NCBI GenBank assembly: GCA_949130485.1
Contig: OX422183.1
Span: 21,941,202 to 22,005,201 of the forward strand
DNA length: 64,000 bases
Reading direction: 5' to 3'
Source: Agelas oroides
Lineage: Eukaryota; Porifera; Demospongiae; Agelasida; Agelasidae
Shown here: in pieces, positions 59,903 through 64,000 of the stretch
Layout: each line of letters opens with the position of its first letter
Numbering within the stretch: the stretch's first letter is position 1
Translations under genes and position numbers: made by a program
The notes under the pieces: generated by a model
Seen by the model: only the letters and a program-made list of their open reading frames with translations
Told to the model about the DNA's origin: nothing
Databases searched by the model: none

Positions 59903-61695
59903 CTATTATATTTAACGTTACCTATGGGTTATAAACACTTGCTGGTGATCACTTTGATGGATCATTTAGCTCTCAGCTGTGGATGTGGCCGTCTTCGGAA
60001 GTAGGTTATCATAATTCTGGATGTGCACGCTGAGGTGTGTATCTGCACTTTAAGATGTAGTATGATCTTGAACTTCACTGTCCTTACAGAATTATTTGCT
60101 GTGATTGCATGGTAGTCCTACATGTAGAACCACAGCCAACAGCCCATGCAACAAAACACATGCATAGCCAACAGCCCTTTGTTATGTATACCTCACATTA
60201 CTCTAGGATGTTCTCTCAATGCAGGCAGCAGCCCTCACATTTTCAGGGGGTTCTCATGCACCAGGAAGTCATTCTGTGAAGATAAGACCAAGTGGCTGTG
60301 GAAGGAATCGACGACCAGTTTCCGCATCCTTTGTGGTGTAAAACTAATTATGTTTGTTTAGGACCATATCCATGTAGGTAGGCAGACAATGAAGTTAATT
60401 ATTTGCTTTAGGCTAGTGAAGTGTTGCTCCTCTGAGTATGCATTCCTATGGTAGATATGGTAGAGTGCAAAATTTTGATTGTAAAAAATTATGCATAGTA
60501 ACTTGAACTGACAATTTGCTATGGGTCCACTTTTTTTTTGACATCAGATTCCACCAAAAAGCCTCCCATCTTGTTTTCAGGCATAACACATCACCTTATG
60601 GATCTTAGTAGTAACCTAGTCTTCATCCACGGCTCTAGGTAGTCATCCATGGCTCTAGGTAGTCTGTTGTCATTGCAAAGCTTTGTTTGCGACTTCCTGC
60701 AAGCGAACAGATGCCAAACTAGGGACGGGGTGTTGGTAGAGGCTGAGATACCTGCAGCCTATGCAGGAGGAATGAGACTTTTTGCTGGCACTTCTTGGCC
60801 ACCTTCATCACTACTTCCATGGACTTCAGTAGTTTAGGGAGCTCCGCTGTGCTCAATTGGGTTTGGCACTGGAGTTGCAAGCACATTGATATTCAGGCAG
60901 AGCTTCCTCAGATGATTTTAACATTGCCTTCCTTTTTGCATTGAAGCATCATGTAACCCCCCTCCCGATTTTTTTTTTACTCTATGGCCTTGGACTGACA
61001 CTATCTGGACCACAGCTGCTACACATCCTGGACCTCAAATGTTGGTGCATGCTTTGTATACTTTATATCAAAGACTCATGCATGTACTTGCATACAGTGT
61101 ACTAAGCTAAGTGGAGCTAAGTGCTGTACCTAGAAGCTGGATTGTCTACATGGATTCAATTCATTATGCACTGCCTTGCACACTGGTGAAGCACACTTTC
61201 TCATCAAGACATACCTGTTTGTGTGATCTGACCACTCAAATACTGCTTGCTCCAGCTCTGCAGTTGTAAGGAGGCATATCCCTCAAAATTAATTTTTGGT
61301 TGGACCACTCTGGTTTTGATCCCTTTGTGTGGACTCAGAGTGACAACTTCAAACAGCATATTCCCACCCCCCCCCCCAACCTGAGTCTGACATCACCTGT
61401 GATATTGATATTAATGCAGAATTAAGTAATTTTGATCCCTTCATGTGGACTCAAGTGAAAACTTCAAACAACATACTGACATCCACCATGAGCTCTCTCT
61501 TGGGATACAGGTCCAAACTGGGTGGGTGAAGATAAAGTGTGTAGCTAAGTCCAGCTAGGTTGTACCTGTAAGCTGTACTTCCACTGCTAATAGATCATTA
61601 GCAGTGGAATTTCCCTCCAAAACATGAATTTCCACCCCAAAAATTCAATGATGTTTCTACTTTGGACAATGCATAATGTATAGTTGCAGTTGGGT
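59903..61695. other. No gene recognised
   Basis: Contains a 20-bp tandem duplication (CATCCACGGCTCTAGGTAGT, about 60618-60660) and two related segments at 61313-61366 and 61430-61483 (TTTTGATCCCTT..GTGGACTCA). Confidence 0.4.
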
Positions 61696-61703
61696 CTCAG
61701 AAG

Positions 61704-61870
61704 CAGTTGGCATAGCGAAGGCTGGGCCTGGCCGGGCACGTGCCCAGCAAAACACCATGTTCGTCCCAGTCATGTTACGCAATCTCGCGCAAGCGCTAGT
61801 GTTGTTAGACTCCCTAGAGCTAGCATACAGGAGGTGTCCGACCAATACCCATGACCTGGCTACGCCACTG
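61704..61870. mobile_element. hAT MITE with CAGTGGCGTAGC ends
   Basis: Ends CAGTTGGCATAGCGAAGGCT and GACCTGGCTACGCCACTG, with a perfect 8-bp duplication CTCAGAAG (61696-61703, 61871-61878). The termini relate it to the MITEs in the LRR introns. Confidence 0.82.
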
Positions 61871-61896
61871 CTCAGAAGTCACTAAGTATGTAGTTT

Positions 61897-62035
61897 TGAT
61901 TATCAATACACATACTTTGTAGAAATATTGTACATAGTTAGCTACATTATCGCTTATGAAAATCAATACACACACATTGTAGATTTGGTAAAAAAACATT
62001 GTACATAGCTACATTTATCGGTTATGAAAATGTAC
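61897..62035. repeat. Two-copy ~67-bp AT-rich tandem repeat
   Basis: ATCAATACACA..TTGTACATAG..TACATTATCG..TTATGAAAA twice. Confidence 0.7.
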
Positions 62036-63759
62036 AATGTACACATATAAGCTCCAGTAATTATGGATGAAACACCATGTAGTCTAATGAGTACCAACTT
62101 AGGATATATGGAGATGATTAGATACGTGATTATACATGGTGGTATGGAACCGCATGCCCATTATAGAATGGTGCTAATAAAGGATGCAAGGTTGACAATC
62201 ATACCCATTCACTGCATACCCCCATAGGAGGTCTTTTGTTGCTGTTGCATGCCTGAGATAGCTGTCAGGCTCTGTCGGCTTATCATGTTAAACTATCCCC
62301 AATTTGGGCTTACTCTAACAGTAGTGTTGCTACTGTCAATTGATCACAGTGGGGCGGGGTCTGGAAATGAGGTTACATGTGATCAATTATAGTTTGATTT
62401 TTCATTTGTGCATGGGGAAAGCCTGGGAACAAGGTTAAGAATACCAGTATATGTGGTGGAGCTATATCACTGTTATGAAACTATTCAACCTTTCAAAGCC
62501 GTAGGAACCAGGGGGCTACGTAGCATCCCCCTCCCCCCCTCCCATGCCATCATTTTCCCCAAATTGGTAATAGCTAGTAAGTTATTTCAACAAGCATTTT
62601 TTGTCAGGTAGGTGTTAAATAATAATTGGTGCAAAAAAGTGCAAGTTTCGAGAAATCACCCTAATCCTATTAAATGGCCCATATACTACTGCCATTCCAT
62701 CATAGGAACATAGCTATCTTGAAATCAAAGTCAGGGCATATAACGAAATACATTTTACAGGCATAAATGACTGCAAAATATTGCCAAAGAAAACTAGCTC
62801 ACTGAGTGTTCCTTGTTGCCACTATCAGTTTACAGACAGTTCAAGTATCTCACTGCATGGAAAAGCAGTGGCATAGAAAGATATTGGTGGAGCTGAGTAA
62901 TGAGTGTATGCTTACGTATGCAGCAGCTATGGGATCTGGGGCCATGCCCCCCAAGAACATTTATGCTCTGAAATTGCTTCTGAGGCATTTTGATTCAAAA
63001 CACCCACCTGAACATGTCTTTCAGGACAAGCTTGAACGTCACATTTCTCCGCCCAAAGTTTTTGAGTCTACACTCATCTAGCTACCCTAGAATTTGAATG
63101 ATGCCAGCCAATGGCTAGGTCTGTGCTGCAAGTTGAAAGGTAGCCACGCGGATATATTATAGCTCTAGCTCAGTCATTTGCTACATCTCATCCTCAGCAA
63201 ATTGACTATAACAATTGTCAACCACATCCACTTTCTAGCTATTTGTGCAAGCCAGGACCTTTTTATTGCCTGAATTAGGCATACGAACATTTGGCTTGTG
63301 ATCCCAGCTCTAGCAATCATGGTGCCAAGATCTGATTAATCTTCACTCCCAATCTTCTGCCATGACCATAAGTGTTCCTAGGTCCTTCAAAGCAAACCCA
63401 TAAAATTAATCATCCTGTTCAGTGAATGCAGCTAAGAGGGCTTCATCATAACATGCTAGAATGACACAGAGATATGTCATCACTAGAAGTAGTTATAGCT
63501 CATAGCATCTTTGTAAAGTGGTGATACTCCTAAATGTTCTACAGTAATAGCTAGGCAACGTATACAGAAATACAGCTACATTCCACATGCCATGTGGATA
63601 ATTCCCACTTAATTAATGAGCACTTTCTGACATGGGAGTATGCATCAGTTTAACCTTAGGATTGTGGCAACTCAAAATAATCCCCCATATTTCACATAAT
63701 AATAGCTACTGAATTTCACCTTTTCCTATAAAATGGCCCATATAGCTGCAGTTTGTGCT
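62036..63759. other. No gene recognised
   Basis: A 91-codon open frame at 62806-63081 shows no family motif. A degraded half of the TAGCCTCG foldback (GCCTGGGAACAAGGTTA) lies at 62420-62436. Confidence 0.35.
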
Positions 63760-64000
63760 CATGCACTGTAACTATGTTTATGTGCTAGTAGGCCTCAGAT
63801 TCTCCTTGGCCATTAATATTTCTCACGCCAGTTTGTAAGTGTGTTAGGCATGCAACAGCCAAATTTGTGTTTTGGCAACATCCATCTTCATTCTGACATA
63901 CAAAAATTATCTGGGCATTTGATTGTTGCAATACTGTCACTTATCAGAAACGAAGTTGGGTACTGTACTGCTCTAAAATGCCAACATTCCGTGTAAAACA
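63760..64000 (+). pseudogene. Relic of the PMP-type membrane protein (membrane region)
   Basis: Nucleotide-level similarity to about 51.0-51.15 kb: CATTAATATTTCTCACGCCA, GTGTTTTGGCAACATCCATC and TACAAAAATTATCTGGGCAT correspond to the segment encoding SHFSRRFASMLGNNP..VLATLILLSYTKTLQ. Frames are broken throughout. Continues past the window edge. Confidence 0.6.

Overview
The window looks like nuclear DNA of an early-branching metazoan, most likely a demosponge. This is inferred from gene families and gene structure, not from a database search. The signs are a Death/NACHT/LRR receptor built from many small exons, a large-family membrane protein with Chlamydia-PMP-like 'FTGNSNFxxNxA/GGAIY' repeats plus a multi-pass C-terminus, introns as short as about 60-80 bp with GT..AG ends, and a very dense load of small inverted-repeat DNA transposons. 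No bacterial-type gene organisation, tRNA, rRNA or CRISPR array was seen.

Layout. 0.36-0.70 kb (minus): two exons of a ZMYM/QRICH1-type (DUF3504-like, Crypton-recombinase-derived) protein. 1.57-33.48 kb (plus): one very large NLR-type gene. Its order is a Death-domain exon, a roughly 7-kb intron holding a Ty3/gypsy fossil, a second exon with a helical domain and another Death domain, a NACHT ATPase exon, two diverged LRR exons, then an array of fourteen near-identical 84-bp LRR exons. The array was amplified as exon plus intron in units of about 580 bp. Its introns have collected three related hAT-like MITEs, two other TIR elements, a Ngaro-type tyrosine-recombinase retroelement fossil and a Tc1/mariner transposon with its own nested insertion. 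All fourteen LRR exons remain open.

34-48 kb is gene-poor: foldback hAT MITEs with 8-bp target duplications, other inverted-repeat elements, microsatellites, and a decayed minus-strand gene made of lysine/arginine-rich tandem repeats. 48.1-51.9 kb holds two divergently oriented, frameshifted pieces of the PMP-like multi-pass membrane protein family, and a third relic lies at the right edge (63.76-64.0 kb). 54.5-56.8 kb (plus) carries six well-formed exons for the C-terminal half of guanine deaminase; neither end of that gene was found. 58-64 kb holds two possible extracellular-domain exons and more MITEs.

The most interesting feature is the LRR array. Between exons almost all amino-acid change falls at four positions of the LxxNxI beta-strand stretch, one of them a codon split across the splice junction, while the rest of the exon and the introns are nearly constant. 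Every exon is 84 bp and phase 2/2, so any combination of exons keeps frame. This looks like a diversifying recognition surface of an innate immune receptor, with potential for combinatorial splicing.
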